Positions 14,067-22,965 of a stretch of DNA of 42,236 nucleotides are shown in pieces (positions within the stretch are counted from its first letter, which is position 1; every line of letters starts with the position of its first letter). The position numbers and the translations under genes are program-made. This DNA comes from a virus. Below the pieces are notes generated by a model. The model was not told the origin of the DNA. It made no database searches and saw only the letters and a list, made by a program, of their open reading frames with translations. The stretch covers positions 1 through 42,236 of IMG/VR virus record IMGVR_UViG_3300047462_000072; one strand, written 5' to 3'.

Positions 14067-15818
14067 CTAAAACGGCCCTCCGGTCTGTGAGTAAATACCG
14101 GCGCCGGTGAGCGCGGCCGCGGCGCTCGAGGAGATGCGCACGCGGGTGAATTGGCCGTGGGCGCAAATCGAGCAGAGCTTCGTGAGCTTGTTGCGCGCCT
14201 GATCGCGGGAGTACTTCACTGGCAAGTCCATCGCATTTCGCGTGCCGATTTGCGCGGTGGGCGTGTCGGTGCAGGCGATGATCGGGCGCACGTCGACCGC
14301 GTAGCGCATCATACCGTCGGGCCAGGTGAGGTCACAGCTTTCGACGTAACCGGCCTGCGTCGACCCGGTGAGGGTCGCATAGGTGTGCGCTTGGTCGATG
14401 ATGCCGATCTGGGGCTTGGCGCCGGTGTTATCGGCCCACAGCAGCTCGACCGCAATCGCGGCCTTCGTCCACCGCTGCATGACCGGGTTGTAGAGCAGGA
14501 GCGTGTCCGGCAGCGTGTTGGCACCCGTGGGCACCGCGAACATCACCGAGCGCGTGTTGGCATCGTAGCCTGCGCTGATCGCACCCAATGCGGCCTGGTT
14601 GACGTTCGTCTTGAACCACTGATCGATGCCGACTGTTTGATCGGCGGAGGTGCCGATCGGCGTCACACTGTTGCCGTCGGTCGAGTAGAACCCCTCGTCC
14701 GAAACGAAGTAGACCGTCTGATCGATTGCGATCACGCAGTTGCGATTAAGCGCGCCGCGTTTCTTTTCGTAGGGCGCGAAGGTGAACACCACAGAGCCGC
14801 CGACGTAGGTCATGCGCGTGATGCCGAAGCGCTGAAACACGATGCCAAATTGCGGAAAACCGGCGATGTACTGAACCTGGCCAAAGTCAGCCGTGAGATC
14901 CTCGTAGCCTGCTTGGACGGCGAGCGCGGCGTTCGTGAGCGGTGTCGGCCACTGCGTCTGATCGCCGATCGCCGACCATTGCACGCGGTAGGGGAACGAA
15001 TTCAGCGCGAAAACTTGAATGTAGTCCGTGGGAGTGGGCGGCAACGTGAAGGTGAGCGTCACGACCCCGGTGACATAATTCACGGTACCCGTCATGCCTG
15101 GGGTCGAGAACACGCCCTCGCCGTTGTCGACGCACGCGATGGTCGTATAAGGTCCCGACGCGAATGAGCCGGCATAAACGTAGAACGGCGCGAGCGGCAC
15201 ATTGGTGAGCGTCGTCGTGAACGTCGTCTGGACATTGTTGCCGACGCCGATCTCAACAAAACTCTCGGTCGATACCGAACCTGATGGCGGCGACCAGATG
15301 TCGCCTAAGACCGCGAACTGGTTGATGACGCCGACCACGGAGCCTGAAGGCGAGCCGGTGGGCGGGGCGAAAGCCGAGCCGCCGATCGCCATCGACTGAA
15401 AGCGCGTGCCCACGGTACCGAACCAAAAGCTGTAAAGCACCGACACCTGCGGCGGGGTGAATGCCGCGATGATGAATGGGCCAAACTGCGCAAATGACCA
15501 GGCCGCCGCAAAGAACGTCTGGCCACCTGAGATGTCCGTCCAGCCGCTGCCGTTCCAGTGGTAGAGATGGGTTTGCGTGCCGGCGTAGACCTGCGGTGAG
15601 CCTTCCTGATCGATCGCGGTGAAGCACCCCAAGCACTGCGCCGGCAGCGGCGTGCCTTGCTCGACGGCCGTCGGCAGCGACCGGTAGTTGCCGTTCGCAA
15701 AGTACACGTTCAGGCAGTCGGCCACGGGCACTTCCATGACCGTCGCCGACACGGGAACCGGAATGTTGGCGAAGTCCGGCACCCACGGACCGAACATCAC
15801 CGAGAGAAGATCGGGCAT
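14067..15818 (-). CDS. Tail nozzle / DNA-stabilisation-like protein, 583 aa
   Basis: ATG 15818 forms a TGATG overlap with the adaptor gene. The protein is all-beta, with repeated Trp/Tyr/Gly strands (QTHLYHWNGSGWTDISGG, YRVQWSAIGDQTQWP, IDQTVYFVSDEGFYSTDGN, DTLLLYNPVMQRWTKAA) that suggest a beta-propeller. That fold, the length and the place right after the adaptor match P22 gp10 / T7 gp12-type proteins that close the short tail and hold DNA. The N-terminus (FANIPVPVSATVMEVPVADCLNVY region) resembles gp10-like openings. The assignment comes from fold and synteny. Confidence 0.65.
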   Translation of the reverse strand: MPDLLSVMFGPWVPDFANIPVPVSATVMEVPVADCLNVYFANGNYRSLPTAVEQGTPLPAQCLGCFTAIDQEGSPQVYAGTQTHLYHWNGSGWTDISGGQTFFAAAWSFAQFGPFIIAAFTPPQVSVLYSFWFGTVGTRFQSMAIGGSAFAPPTGSPSGSVVGVINQFAVLGDIWSPPSGSVSTESFVEIGVGNNVQTTFTTTLTNVPLAPFYVYAGSFASGPYTTIACVDNGEGVFSTPGMTGTVNYVTGVVTLTFTLPPTPTDYIQVFALNSFPYRVQWSAIGDQTQWPTPLTNAALAVQAGYEDLTADFGQVQYIAGFPQFGIVFQRFGITRMTYVGGSVVFTFAPYEKKRGALNRNCVIAIDQTVYFVSDEGFYSTDGNSVTPIGTSADQTVGIDQWFKTNVNQAALGAISAGYDANTRSVMFAVPTGANTLPDTLLLYNPVMQRWTKAAIAVELLWADNTGAKPQIGIIDQAHTYATLTGSTQAGYVESCDLTWPDGMMRYAVDVRPIIACTDTPTAQIGTRNAMDLPVKYSRDQARNKLTKLCSICAHGQFTRVRISSSAAAALTGAGIYSQTGGPF

Positions 15819-16465
15819 CAGCCTACGTCGATCTGCATGGTCGCACCCGACCACTTATCGGCCATATCCTTGGCGATGAGGCCGGCGAGCTTTGTGGCAT
15901 ACATCGACTGCCACATCTCGATCTGCGCGGCGTCCTTCATGAACGGGCCGACCTCGAGCATGCACGCGGCCAAGAGCACGTCCGGACACTCGCTCGTCAT
16001 CCAGGTGACGCCATTCGCGGCCGTGAGCACGGAGGCTTGGCTGTAATACGTGCCTTGGATCGTGTAGCCGGCATCCGGCGAGGGGCCAAAAATGAAATTA
16101 CCCAAGTCTCGCGCGACGAATTGCGGGATGCCGATCGCGGTGCGCTGCGGATAGTTGTCATAGATCCACTGCGGATCTTTGAAATCGAGCGTGATGACAT
16201 CCCCCGCTTCATCCACCACCTGCATGGCTTTGAGCGATAGGTAATCGGCTGGCACGGCGAGCGTGCCGCCGACGCCTGAGATCGCGCCCGTCAAGGCCTC
16301 CTCCATCGCCTCGATGCCTGATCCCATGTTCTGCAGGAAAATGTCGCGATAGATGCGCTGCTCGCCGAACTGGATGTAGTAATCGATGAAGGGCGCGAGA
16401 TCGTCGCGGTGCGAAAAATCGATGATGGCCTGCGTGAGCGTCGTGTAGTCCTTGACGCGCGGCAT
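15818..16465 (-). CDS. Head-tail adaptor protein
   Basis: A 215-residue protein. TLTQAIIDFSHRDDLAPFID at the N-terminus, then FGEQRIYRDI, LAVPADYLSLKAMQV, and a C-terminal helix bundle (CPDVLLAACMLEVGPFMKDA...MWQSMYATKLAGL) are the hallmarks of the SU10/T7 gp11-like adaptor family that docks under the portal. Order in the operon (portal, scaffold, capsid, small genes, adaptor, nozzle) agrees. Confidence 0.8.
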   Translation of the reverse strand: MPRVKDYTTLTQAIIDFSHRDDLAPFIDYYIQFGEQRIYRDIFLQNMGSGIEAMEEALTGAISGVGGTLAVPADYLSLKAMQVVDEAGDVITLDFKDPQWIYDNYPQRTAIGIPQFVARDLGNFIFGPSPDAGYTIQGTYYSQASVLTAANGVTWMTSECPDVLLAACMLEVGPFMKDAAQIEMWQSMYATKLAGLIAKDMADKWSGATMQIDVG

Positions 16466-16791
16466 CAGAGATTCACGTCAGCCACGGTGCGAAACGCCGC
16501 GTACTCGGGCCTCTTTAGGATTTCGACGATCGCCTTCGCGTCGCCGGGGTTGAAAAAGTCGAGGCCTGTGTCGTTGCAGATCTGCATGATGATGTTGAAC
16601 GGCACCGTCATGGTCTTGCGAAACTCGTGCTTTTTCTGCACGCGCGAATCGAGCGAACGCTCGTAATGCGCGAGCTTCAAATGCTCCTCGATGTCCTGGT
16701 GGTAGCTCAAGATGAGGTTGCCGTCCTCCTCATGCGCGCGCACCACGTGCTCGCTCTGCAGGTCGTGGTCGACCGGCGGAACTTGGCTCAC
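16465..16791 (-). CDS. Hypothetical protein, 108 aa
   Basis: A GTG start overlaps the upstream stop (GTGA). The N-terminal half is helical and His/Glu-rich (SYHQDIEEHLKLAHYERSL). The second half (FNIIMQICNDTGLDFFNPGDAKAIVEILKRPEYAAFRT) looks like a compact helical domain. It lies between the 98-residue protein and the adaptor, where several podoviruses keep small head-completion genes. No family is recognised. Confidence 0.6.
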   Translation of the reverse strand: MSQVPPVDHDLQSEHVVRAHEEDGNLILSYHQDIEEHLKLAHYERSLDSRVQKKHEFRKTMTVPFNIIMQICNDTGLDFFNPGDAKAIVEILKRPEYAAFRTVADVNL

Positions 16792-17084
16792 GAGGTGAGC
16801 TCCACCACGTAAAGCGTGCCGCTGCCGCTATCCCCGCGCGCCGCGATTTTCTCACCCGGCGAAATGCCGAGCATCAAGCCAGGATCGGTGCTTTTCAGCA
16901 GCCACGTTGTCGAACTGGCAACGGGGCTCGCACCGATTTCGATATGCACGTTCGAGGTGCACGAGAGCAGGATCGCGTACGTGTTTGCGCCAACGGCGGA
17001 GGATTGCGCGGAGCCAGAATTCGTGAACGCGACCGCCTGATCGGTGCCGGGGATCGTGCGATATCGAGTCATGCTCGTCGACAT
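16788..17084 (-). CDS. Small beta-rich protein, possible capsid decoration or head accessory
   Basis: The start at ATG 17084 is preceded by GGGAGTATTT; an in-frame start twelve bases earlier lies in the terminator tail and is less likely. The 98 residues are beta-rich and Ser/Thr-rich (FTNSGSAQSSAVGANTYAIL, HIEIGASPVASSTTWLLKS, MLGISPGEKIAARGDSGSG), resembling small phage proteins that give one beta-barrel. It sits just behind the major capsid gene and its terminator. The decoration role is an inference from position. Confidence 0.6.
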   Translation of the reverse strand: MSTSMTRYRTIPGTDQAVAFTNSGSAQSSAVGANTYAILLSCTSNVHIEIGASPVASSTTWLLKSTDPGLMLGISPGEKIAARGDSGSGTLYVVELTS

Positions 17085-17094
17085 AAATACTCCC

Positions 17095-17128
17095 AAAAAA
17101 AAGGGCCGAGCCCGCGAAGGCCCAGCCC
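17095..17128 (-). terminator. Intrinsic terminator behind the major capsid gene
   Basis: On the minus strand a 10-bp stem (GGGCTGGGCC with GGCTCGGCCC, two G-U pairs) with loop TTCGCG is followed by eight T. It lies between the capsid gene and the adaptor-side genes, so it probably trims late transcription and lowers downstream dosage relative to capsid unless antitermination prevails. Confidence 0.9.
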
Positions 17129-17146
17129 TGTTACATCACCGATCGA

Positions 17147-18097
17147 TCAACCCAGCGTGTCGTAGATCGCCGCGTGCGCCTTCTCGTTGCGCTGCTCGAG
17201 CGTGTACTCGACCACCAGCTCCCATTGGTCGGAATCGCCGACCTTCGCGAGCGGAATGGTGGTGAAGGGACGCAGGTACGCGACCGCGAGGTACGCCGGC
17301 TGGATGAAGAACACGTCGGCCGAGTGAGCCAGGAAAATATCCGGGATGATCTTCACGTCGCCGAAGTCCGACTGGTAAATATCCACTGCGGTCGCCAGGG
17401 TCTTATCTTTGACCTGGATGAAGCGCGTGCCGGGCCCGGCGAACGCCGAGATGTTCTGCTTGTTGGCCGGCGAGACCAGCGCGTACTCCGGGCAATCACC
17501 CGAGTTCTTGTAGCACAGCTGCAGCACGTTCTTCACCTGCGCCTCGGTCAGCGCCTGATTGGTGCCATACGTGCGCGCCAGGGTGCCGTTCAAAGAGGCC
17601 GGATTTGCACCGCCCGTGCCGTACGTCACATTCGTGCCGAGCCAGGTGGGCAGGCCCGCCATGTTGCGCGCGGTTGTGGACGTGCCCGCAGCCTTTGGGT
17701 TGTTGTAGGTGAGAATGCCCTCCATGTCGCGCTTTAACTCCTTGCTCTTTTTCATGAGCTGGTAGCCTTTCTTGTTGGTGGCGCCGGCGGCGACAACGAC
17801 CTGAGAGGTACCGGAGAGCGAGATCGTTTTCACGCTGATCTGGGTGTAGTTACCCAGGCGCGTGGTCGGCGAGAGCGTCTGCGGCGTCGGCGTGTCACCT
17901 TCGACCGCGGCATTCGCCGTGTTCTGCGCCGCGAGGGAATCCGTATCCCACTCGTGATAGGTCTGCGCTGCTTTGGCCTTTTTCGCCATATTCAATAGCG
18001 GTGTTTTGATCGGATCCACGTTGTAGATCGCGTTCGAGAGATCTTCTCGAATGTTGGTCTGGGTGTACACCTGATAGGTGTTCGTCGGAACGGCCAT
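17147..18097 (-). CDS. Major capsid protein (SU10/DUF5309-like)
   Basis: A 316-residue HK97-fold capsid subunit. The N-terminus NTYQVYTQTNIREDLSNAIY, then IDPIKTPLL-like VDPIKTPLLNMAKK, the segment TRLGNYTQISVKTISLSGTS, ELKRDMEGILTYN, and C-terminal IIPDIFLAHSADVFFIQPAY...LRPFTTIPLAKVGDS are the recognisable order of the DUF5309 capsid family. GGAG precedes the ATG. The scaffold gene lies immediately upstream and an intrinsic terminator downstream, the usual setting for the most abundant virion protein. Confidence 0.92.
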   Translation of the reverse strand: MAVPTNTYQVYTQTNIREDLSNAIYNVDPIKTPLLNMAKKAKAAQTYHEWDTDSLAAQNTANAAVEGDTPTPQTLSPTTRLGNYTQISVKTISLSGTSQVVVAAGATNKKGYQLMKKSKELKRDMEGILTYNNPKAAGTSTTARNMAGLPTWLGTNVTYGTGGANPASLNGTLARTYGTNQALTEAQVKNVLQLCYKNSGDCPEYALVSPANKQNISAFAGPGTRFIQVKDKTLATAVDIYQSDFGDVKIIPDIFLAHSADVFFIQPAYLAVAYLRPFTTIPLAKVGDSDQWELVVEYTLEQRNEKAHAAIYDTLG

Positions 18098-18113
18098 GAG
18101 TTACTCCAAAGGG

Positions 18114-19208
18114 TTAGATGAGCGTGTCGAAGAACGCCGCGCCCGCATCCTCATCGCGAGGGTTGGCGACAAATCGATCACGCGCTTGCTGTCGGGTTGC
18201 TTGCGCCGGGTTTCGGTTCGTGCGCACACCGGGCCGGGCCATGGGCGGAGCTGCGCGTACACGTTTGGCAGCCTCGGGCGCCGCCGCTTGGAGAGCATCG
18301 AAGCGGGCAATCTTGTCCAGCGCGATCAAAAATCGGCTGTCCCAATTGGCCCACTGCGAGATCTCGGCGTCGGAAAACCCGAGTTTGCGACCTGCACTCA
18401 CTGCTGCCGTTCTGTCGGCACTGAACTTGATCTGATCCGTCCACTCGGGACGGTACTGAATGAGCTTTTCTTGCTCTTTCGGCAGATTTGCCGCGAGCTG
18501 CTGCTGCATTTGCTGCTGCGCCTGCTGTTGACTCTGGGTCAACGCGGCCTGCGTCTGTTGCAGGTGGTTTTGGATCTGCGCCTGGCGCTGTTGGAAGTCC
18601 ATCTGCTTGACCGCCCACTGCGCGGGGTCAGCGATGCGAAGCTGATCCCAGTTGATCGCCTGGTACTCGCCCAAGAGCTGCTGCTGCGCGAGCTGGCCCA
18701 GCTGCTGCGCGGCTTGGAACTGGCTCTGCACGAAGGCCTGCGCTTGCTGGCGTTCTGCCTCGAACGCGCGCTGCGCTTCGGAGAGCTGCATCGATTTGTT
18801 ATTGACGTGGCCCTCGAGCTGATAGCTCTTGAGCACGTCCGCCAAGGGCACCGCTTTGGTCTGGCCGTCGATCTTGACCGTGACGGGTAGCGCGCGGATC
18901 GCCTCGAAGTCGACGTTCGCCTTCTGGAAATACTCCTCCAGGCTCGCGTATTGCTCGCCCTGCGCCTCCTCGCCTTCGGGTGGGGTTTGCTCGCCCTCAT
19001 TGCCCTGCGTGGCGCCCTGCTCGTCTGCGGCGCGCGGATCGGGTCTCTCGTCGGTGCGCTCATCCTGGCGTCGCTCGCGCGGATCGAGCGGTGCATCGCC
19101 CAAAATGCCCTGATCTGCAAGGCCGTCAAATGCTCTTTGGTCGTCCGCAAACGCATTGCTTTCGGCAACGGGAGTCTGCGACACGCCCGTTTGGGTGGTG
19201 TCAGTCAT
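18114..19208 (-). CDS. Capsid scaffolding protein
   Basis: A 364-residue protein. The N-terminal 90 residues are acidic and disordered (DERTDERPDPRAADEQGATQ). A folded patch at about 90-135 (ASLEEYFQKANVDFEAIRALPVTVKIDGQ) follows, then a very Gln-rich coiled coil at about 140-250, and a basic C-terminus (RVRAAPPMARPGVRTNR...FFDTLI) expected to bind capsid subunits. This architecture and the position directly before the capsid gene are classic for scaffolds. Confidence 0.85.
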   Translation of the reverse strand: MTDTTQTGVSQTPVAESNAFADDQRAFDGLADQGILGDAPLDPRERRQDERTDERPDPRAADEQGATQGNEGEQTPPEGEEAQGEQYASLEEYFQKANVDFEAIRALPVTVKIDGQTKAVPLADVLKSYQLEGHVNNKSMQLSEAQRAFEAERQQAQAFVQSQFQAAQQLGQLAQQQLLGEYQAINWDQLRIADPAQWAVKQMDFQQRQAQIQNHLQQTQAALTQSQQQAQQQMQQQLAANLPKEQEKLIQYRPEWTDQIKFSADRTAAVSAGRKLGFSDAEISQWANWDSRFLIALDKIARFDALQAAAPEAAKRVRAAPPMARPGVRTNRNPAQATRQQARDRFVANPRDEDAGAAFFDTLI

Positions 19209-19251
19209 GGAGGGTCCTTCGTTGGATGCCGGGGTAGCGCCCGGCGCGCTA

Positions 19252-19440
19252 TCAACCGTCTAAGGCGGATTTCGGCATGCCGTCATGCGTCCAGCGCATC
19301 TGCTCGATCACGCTGTGACACTTCGGGCAATACACTTCGCACGGCAGGATCAAAATGAAATCGCGATTGCCGCAGCTGCAGACGAGGTAGTGCACTTTCA
19401 TCTCGACCTCGCGGGCGAGATCGCCGTCCGGCGCGTTCAC
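19252..19440 (-). CDS. Small zinc-ribbon protein, 62 aa
   Basis: A GTG start overlaps the previous stop (GTGA). CSCGNRDFILILPCEVYCPKCH holds a CxC...CxxC set typical of a zinc ribbon, starting near residue 22. An internal ATG at residue 14 (MKVHYLVCSCG) is an alternative start. It lies between portal-side small genes and the scaffold. The function is unknown. Confidence 0.6.
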   Translation of the reverse strand: MNAPDGDLAREVEMKVHYLVCSCGNRDFILILPCEVYCPKCHSVIEQMRWTHDGMPKSALDG

Positions 19441-19712
19441 GTGCGAATCCCGAAGAGCGCACGCCGTCGCCGCTCAAGCTCGAAGTCAGCGAACTTGCCC
19501 GTATCGACCGCTTGGCCCAAGTAATCGAGCAGGTTGTTCCAGAGCTGCTCGGTCAAAATGAGCCGCGTGTGCATCTCGGTGTCACGCAGCGGCACCTTGC
19601 GACGCTGCGCGGCGAGGCCCGCTTCGATGTGCTTGCACGCGGCTTTGAACATCACGTTTTCGAGGACTTCGCGCGCGTGGCCGGCGGCGATGCGTTCTTC
19701 TTCGGGGGTCAC
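19437..19712 (-). CDS. Hypothetical helical protein, 91 aa
   Basis: A GTG start overlaps the upstream stop (GTGA), and its own stop overlaps the zinc-ribbon start. It is entirely helical (EEERIAAGHAREVLENVMFKA, EQLWNNLLDYLGQAVDTGKF) with a basic tail. No family is recognised. Tight coupling on both sides supports it as a real late gene. Confidence 0.6.
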   Translation of the reverse strand: MTPEEERIAAGHAREVLENVMFKAACKHIEAGLAAQRRKVPLRDTEMHTRLILTEQLWNNLLDYLGQAVDTGKFADFELERRRRALFGIRT

Positions 19713-20113
19713 AGCAAGCTAGGCTTGGCTTCTTGAGCGGCTTTTAGAGCCTGTTGATTACACTGCCCCTGATTGATATAGGCCGGCTGTGGGAAGCCCA
19801 TTGTTTTTTGCCCTGCCCCAATGCTAGACAGCGACGATTCGCCCTGGCTGTCGTGCTTCGCGGCCTGATCTTTCTGGTATGGCATCCACTCACAGAAGCC
19901 GTCCCGCGGGAAACGATCGCCATCCTGGTGCAATGGAACGCTGGTGTGGCCACCGTGCGCATTTCCGTTGGCATCGAATACGACGAGATTTACGCATCGA
20001 TCTCCCCAAACATGGCAGATGATCGCCGGCAGCGGCGGCGCATCGCCACCAATGATGCCTTCGCCTTTTCGGGGCCAGTACCACACTACGCGTCCAATAG
20101 TCGGTTTAATCAT
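19709..20113 (-). CDS. Conserved-type phage protein, 134 aa
   Basis: The core MIKPTIGRVVWYWPRKGEG, PLPAIICHVWGDRCVNLVVFDANGN and GFCEWMPYQKDQAAKH forms an SH3-like beta barrel pattern that I recall from small hypothetical proteins of many phages with no assigned function. The tail after residue 100 is low-complexity Gln/Ala-rich. The start overlaps the portal stop (ATGA). Confidence 0.7.
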   Translation of the reverse strand: MIKPTIGRVVWYWPRKGEGIIGGDAPPLPAIICHVWGDRCVNLVVFDANGNAHGGHTSVPLHQDGDRFPRDGFCEWMPYQKDQAAKHDSQGESSLSSIGAGQKTMGFPQPAYINQGQCNQQALKAAQEAKPSLL

Positions 20114-22428
20114 AAATCTTGAAGCTCCTGATAATCACGCTTGACGACTTGCCCCGCATCGGCCTGGGCGTTTTGCTTGAGCTGGGACGCGACGATCGAC
20201 CCGATCACCTTGATGAGGGTCTGCGCCATATCCGCGTGCATCGCCTGCGCGTCGGCCTGGCGCTCGACGTTGCCCTGCACCGCCTCGTGCGTGCGCGAGT
20301 GCTGCTCGATGAGCGCATCGTGAGCGCGCTCGCGCTGGCCTTCCTGCGCCGCGTGCGCGAGTTCCTGCTGCGAGCGGGCGTTCGCGGCGGCGAGATTTGC
20401 TTGGGCCACGGCGAGCTGGCCCTGGAGTTTCAGCACGTCGCGCTGCGCCTGGCCCTGGGCGATCGCTTGATCGGACTGCGCCTTGATTTTGGCGACGGCG
20501 ACCTGGGGCGCGGGCGGCGCGTTCATCTGATGCTGCTGCATCTCGGCCATGTGCTGCTGGTACTCGGGGCTCGACGGGTCCATCGCGAAGTCGCCCGCGT
20601 TCTCGTACCCCAGTAGCTCGACGCCGATCTTGAACGCGTTGTAGGCCTGCTTCGGGCCGACCAGGCCCAGCGGCGCGATCTTCTCCTGCATGCCCTGGAC
20701 CATGGCGATGTTCTGCTTACCTTGCTCCTGATTGCCGGCGCCCAAGCCCACGTTCACCGTCATCATGTCGCGCTTGCGCCAGGAGGTGGGGTCGGTCGTC
20801 ACCCACTTCTTGGCAATCTCGAACATGAGCGGCTGATCTTGATTGCGCATCAGCTCGCCGTGGATCTTCGAGAACATTTCCTTCACGCCCTCGGCAATCA
20901 GCCGCGCCACCAGCTCGATCTTGAGCGATGCCGCCGACATCGCGGCGAGCTGGCCGCCTTTGGTCACATCCTGGAGCGCATCGGCGTCGAGGCCCATGGT
21001 GTCGCGGCCAACGCCGGTGCGCATCTCGCGAAGACTGTCCGCGTATTGCAGCGCCGGGATCACCTGGTCGACGATGTTCGACGGCGTGACCATCGGCATG
21101 ATCGACTCGGCCGGGTTGCCCTTCGTGCGCACCACGCCGCCGGGGCGCGAGGTCAAGAGGTCATCGATGTTGACGTTCTGCCAGTCGACCGCGACCCGGC
21201 TGTTGTTGGCGAGGTAGAGGTTATCGAGGCCTTGGCGAAACAGCATGGTCTTGATGACCTGCAGATCGCCGATCAGATCGTAATAACTGATGCCGGTGTG
21301 CCGGTGCGGCATGCGGATCGGCGAGCAGCTCGAAAACGGCGTCTCATCGATCTCCTCGTTCTCAAGGATGGTGTCGCCCGCGATCTTGACCTCGCGCAAC
21401 TCAGCGACGCCGTCGCCGTCGTAATCGACGCGCACCGCGTAATGGCGAAACTCGACCTCTTGCATCGAGAAGTCGGAGGCGGAGTCCATCGCGAGCTGAT
21501 CGGTGACGACGTTTCGGGCGAGCGAATCCATCTCGAGGAAATTCATCTTGCCGGGCGAGACCTTGTTCACGATCGCCTTGTCGAATCCTTCGACGATCAG
21601 CTCCGAACGCGTCTTGGTGGTCATGTGGCCGGCGAATGGCACATCCCCCAAGCTGCCCGTGGCCTCCGAATGCACCCGCATTTCTTCGGGCGGTACGCAC
21701 ATCACTCGCGTGACCTTGCGCGTCGATTTGCGCCTAATCTTGATATCGAAGCACTGCGCGGTCATCGGCGGCGGGGCAGCCATCGGCGGTGCGCCCGGCG
21801 GCAGCATCGGCATGATCGGCGCGGGCGCGGTAATCGTGTACTCGTGCTGGCCTAAGACCTCGATTTCCTCACCATTGGCAGCCTGCAGAATGCGCGGCAG
21901 TTCGGTCTCGAGAACGCCGGTGTATGTCTCGACCTTGCTCTCGGTTTTCGTCTCGGTAAACGTTTTGGAGTAACCGTTTCTGAGCAGCAGCGCGTCTTTG
22001 ATGAAGTCGTGCAGCACGAAAAAGCCGTTGTTCTGCTTCATGAACACGTGGTTCACGGCATCGGTCTCGGTCTGCGCCTGCTCGATGTCGTCGGGGCCGC
22101 GCGGATCAAAACGGCAGGTCTGCTTGCTGCCCACGAAGATGCGCATCATCTGCGGCATGATCCACTCGACCGTATCCCGTAGCTCGGGGATCACCACCTG
22201 GCTGCGATTCTCGACCTCGTTGCCCATGGGGCGCGCGGCATACATGTTGAGCGCGTTGAAGCGATCGACCTCGAGGGAGGTCATCTGCTCGCCGTTGGGA
22301 TACTGCGTGCCTTGAACAATCGTCCCGGCGCTGGTCGCCGATCCCAGCGCCGCGCGCTCGTATTGGCCGACGAGGGTGAGCAGCTCCTCGTCCGTCATCG
22401 GCGAGGGCTTATCCGCTTGGTCAGCCAC
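20110..22428 (-). CDS. Portal protein (SU10/BPP-1-like)
   Basis: A 772-residue portal, the ring at the capsid vertex through which DNA passes. Visible parts are NRSQVVIPELRDTVEWIMPQ and VGSKQTCRFDPRGPDDIEQA near residue 75-115, the wing and stem regions (YDLIGDLQVIKTMLFRQGLDN; RTGVGRDTMGLDADALQDVT), and a Gln/Ala-rich coiled-coil C-terminus (about 620-745) expected to form the barrel. A GTG start overlaps the preceding small gene by eight bases; ATG at 22398 is an alternative. Length is in the range of SU10-like portals. Confidence 0.88.
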   Translation of the reverse strand: MADQADKPSPMTDEELLTLVGQYERAALGSATSAGTIVQGTQYPNGEQMTSLEVDRFNALNMYAARPMGNEVENRSQVVIPELRDTVEWIMPQMMRIFVGSKQTCRFDPRGPDDIEQAQTETDAVNHVFMKQNNGFFVLHDFIKDALLLRNGYSKTFTETKTESKVETYTGVLETELPRILQAANGEEIEVLGQHEYTITAPAPIMPMLPPGAPPMAAPPPMTAQCFDIKIRRKSTRKVTRVMCVPPEEMRVHSEATGSLGDVPFAGHMTTKTRSELIVEGFDKAIVNKVSPGKMNFLEMDSLARNVVTDQLAMDSASDFSMQEVEFRHYAVRVDYDGDGVAELREVKIAGDTILENEEIDETPFSSCSPIRMPHRHTGISYYDLIGDLQVIKTMLFRQGLDNLYLANNSRVAVDWQNVNIDDLLTSRPGGVVRTKGNPAESIMPMVTPSNIVDQVIPALQYADSLREMRTGVGRDTMGLDADALQDVTKGGQLAAMSAASLKIELVARLIAEGVKEMFSKIHGELMRNQDQPLMFEIAKKWVTTDPTSWRKRDMMTVNVGLGAGNQEQGKQNIAMVQGMQEKIAPLGLVGPKQAYNAFKIGVELLGYENAGDFAMDPSSPEYQQHMAEMQQHQMNAPPAPQVAVAKIKAQSDQAIAQGQAQRDVLKLQGQLAVAQANLAAANARSQQELAHAAQEGQRERAHDALIEQHSRTHEAVQGNVERQADAQAMHADMAQTLIKVIGSIVASQLKQNAQADAGQVVKRDYQELQDL

Positions 22429-22594
22429 GCTTCGCCGCCTTGCGTTCGAGCGCCTCAACGCGCTCTTTCAGCTCTCGATTCTCGCGAATTAATTCGGCCA
22501 AGTCCGCGAGCGTGACCGCCTGCTCCCGGCTGAATTCGAGTGACTCGACCCGGCGCTTCAACCCCTCCACCTCATTCAGCAGCGCGATGCTCAA
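22421..22594 (-). CDS. Small coiled-coil protein, 57 aa
   Basis: A TTG start overlaps the previous stop (TTGA) and the stop lies within the portal start. The product is a near-continuous heptad coiled coil (LLNEVEGLKRRVESLEFS, LAELIRENRELKERVEALER) with Leu at a/d positions and a basic end. The coupled start and portal overlap support expression. A chaperone or assembly role is possible but unproven. Confidence 0.6.
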   Translation of the reverse strand: MSIALLNEVEGLKRRVESLEFSREQAVTLADLAELIRENRELKERVEALERKAAKRG

Positions 22595-22767
22595 GTTTTC
22601 GGTTCCTCAACCGGCGGCTTCGGGCAGGTGCAGGGAAAGACCTGGATGCCGAAAGGCTCGCCGGAATAGCGATTGAGCGGCAGCGTCAATTTCACGTGCT
22701 GCGTGCCGTCGCAATGCGTCTGGATCTCGCGGGACAGGTTCGCCGTGCCCAAATGTTTGAATGCCAT
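22591..22767 (-). CDS. Hypothetical protein, 58 aa
   Basis: ATG 22767 with GAAGGT upstream. The sequence (MAFKHLGTANLSREIQTHCD, then LTLPLNRYSGEPFGIQVFPC) is a small beta-rich domain ending in CTCPKPPVEEPKT. No family is recognised. It lies in the run of small genes between terminase and portal. Confidence 0.6.
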   Translation of the reverse strand: MAFKHLGTANLSREIQTHCDGTQHVKLTLPLNRYSGEPFGIQVFPCTCPKPPVEEPKT

Positions 22768-22775
22768 AAATACCT

Positions 22776-22964
22776 TCAGGCGATGCCTGATTTCGGATAA
22801 TTGAGCGGCCGGCGCATGTCGTTCGAGTGCTCGGTCAGCGTCCAGTGCTCGCGCCCGATCGGGCACCAGTAGCGCTTGCCGTAGTAATCGCCAGCGCTAA
22901 GGCCTTGCGCGATCCGGCCGTTGTGGTTTGGGCAGATCGCCACCGCGTCATCCGGCTCGTCCAT
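22776..22964 (-). CDS. Hypothetical protein with Cys/His motif, 62 aa
   Basis: ATG 22964. The product MDEPDDAVAICPNHNGRIAQ... has CPNH near residue 11 and WCPIGREHW near 33, a possible small metal site. The upstream extension in the same frame is a shadow of the neighbouring gene. The function is unknown. Confidence 0.55.
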   Translation of the reverse strand: MDEPDDAVAICPNHNGRIAQGLSAGDYYGKRYWCPIGREHWTLTEHSNDMRRPLNYPKSGIA

Positions 22965-22965
22965 A

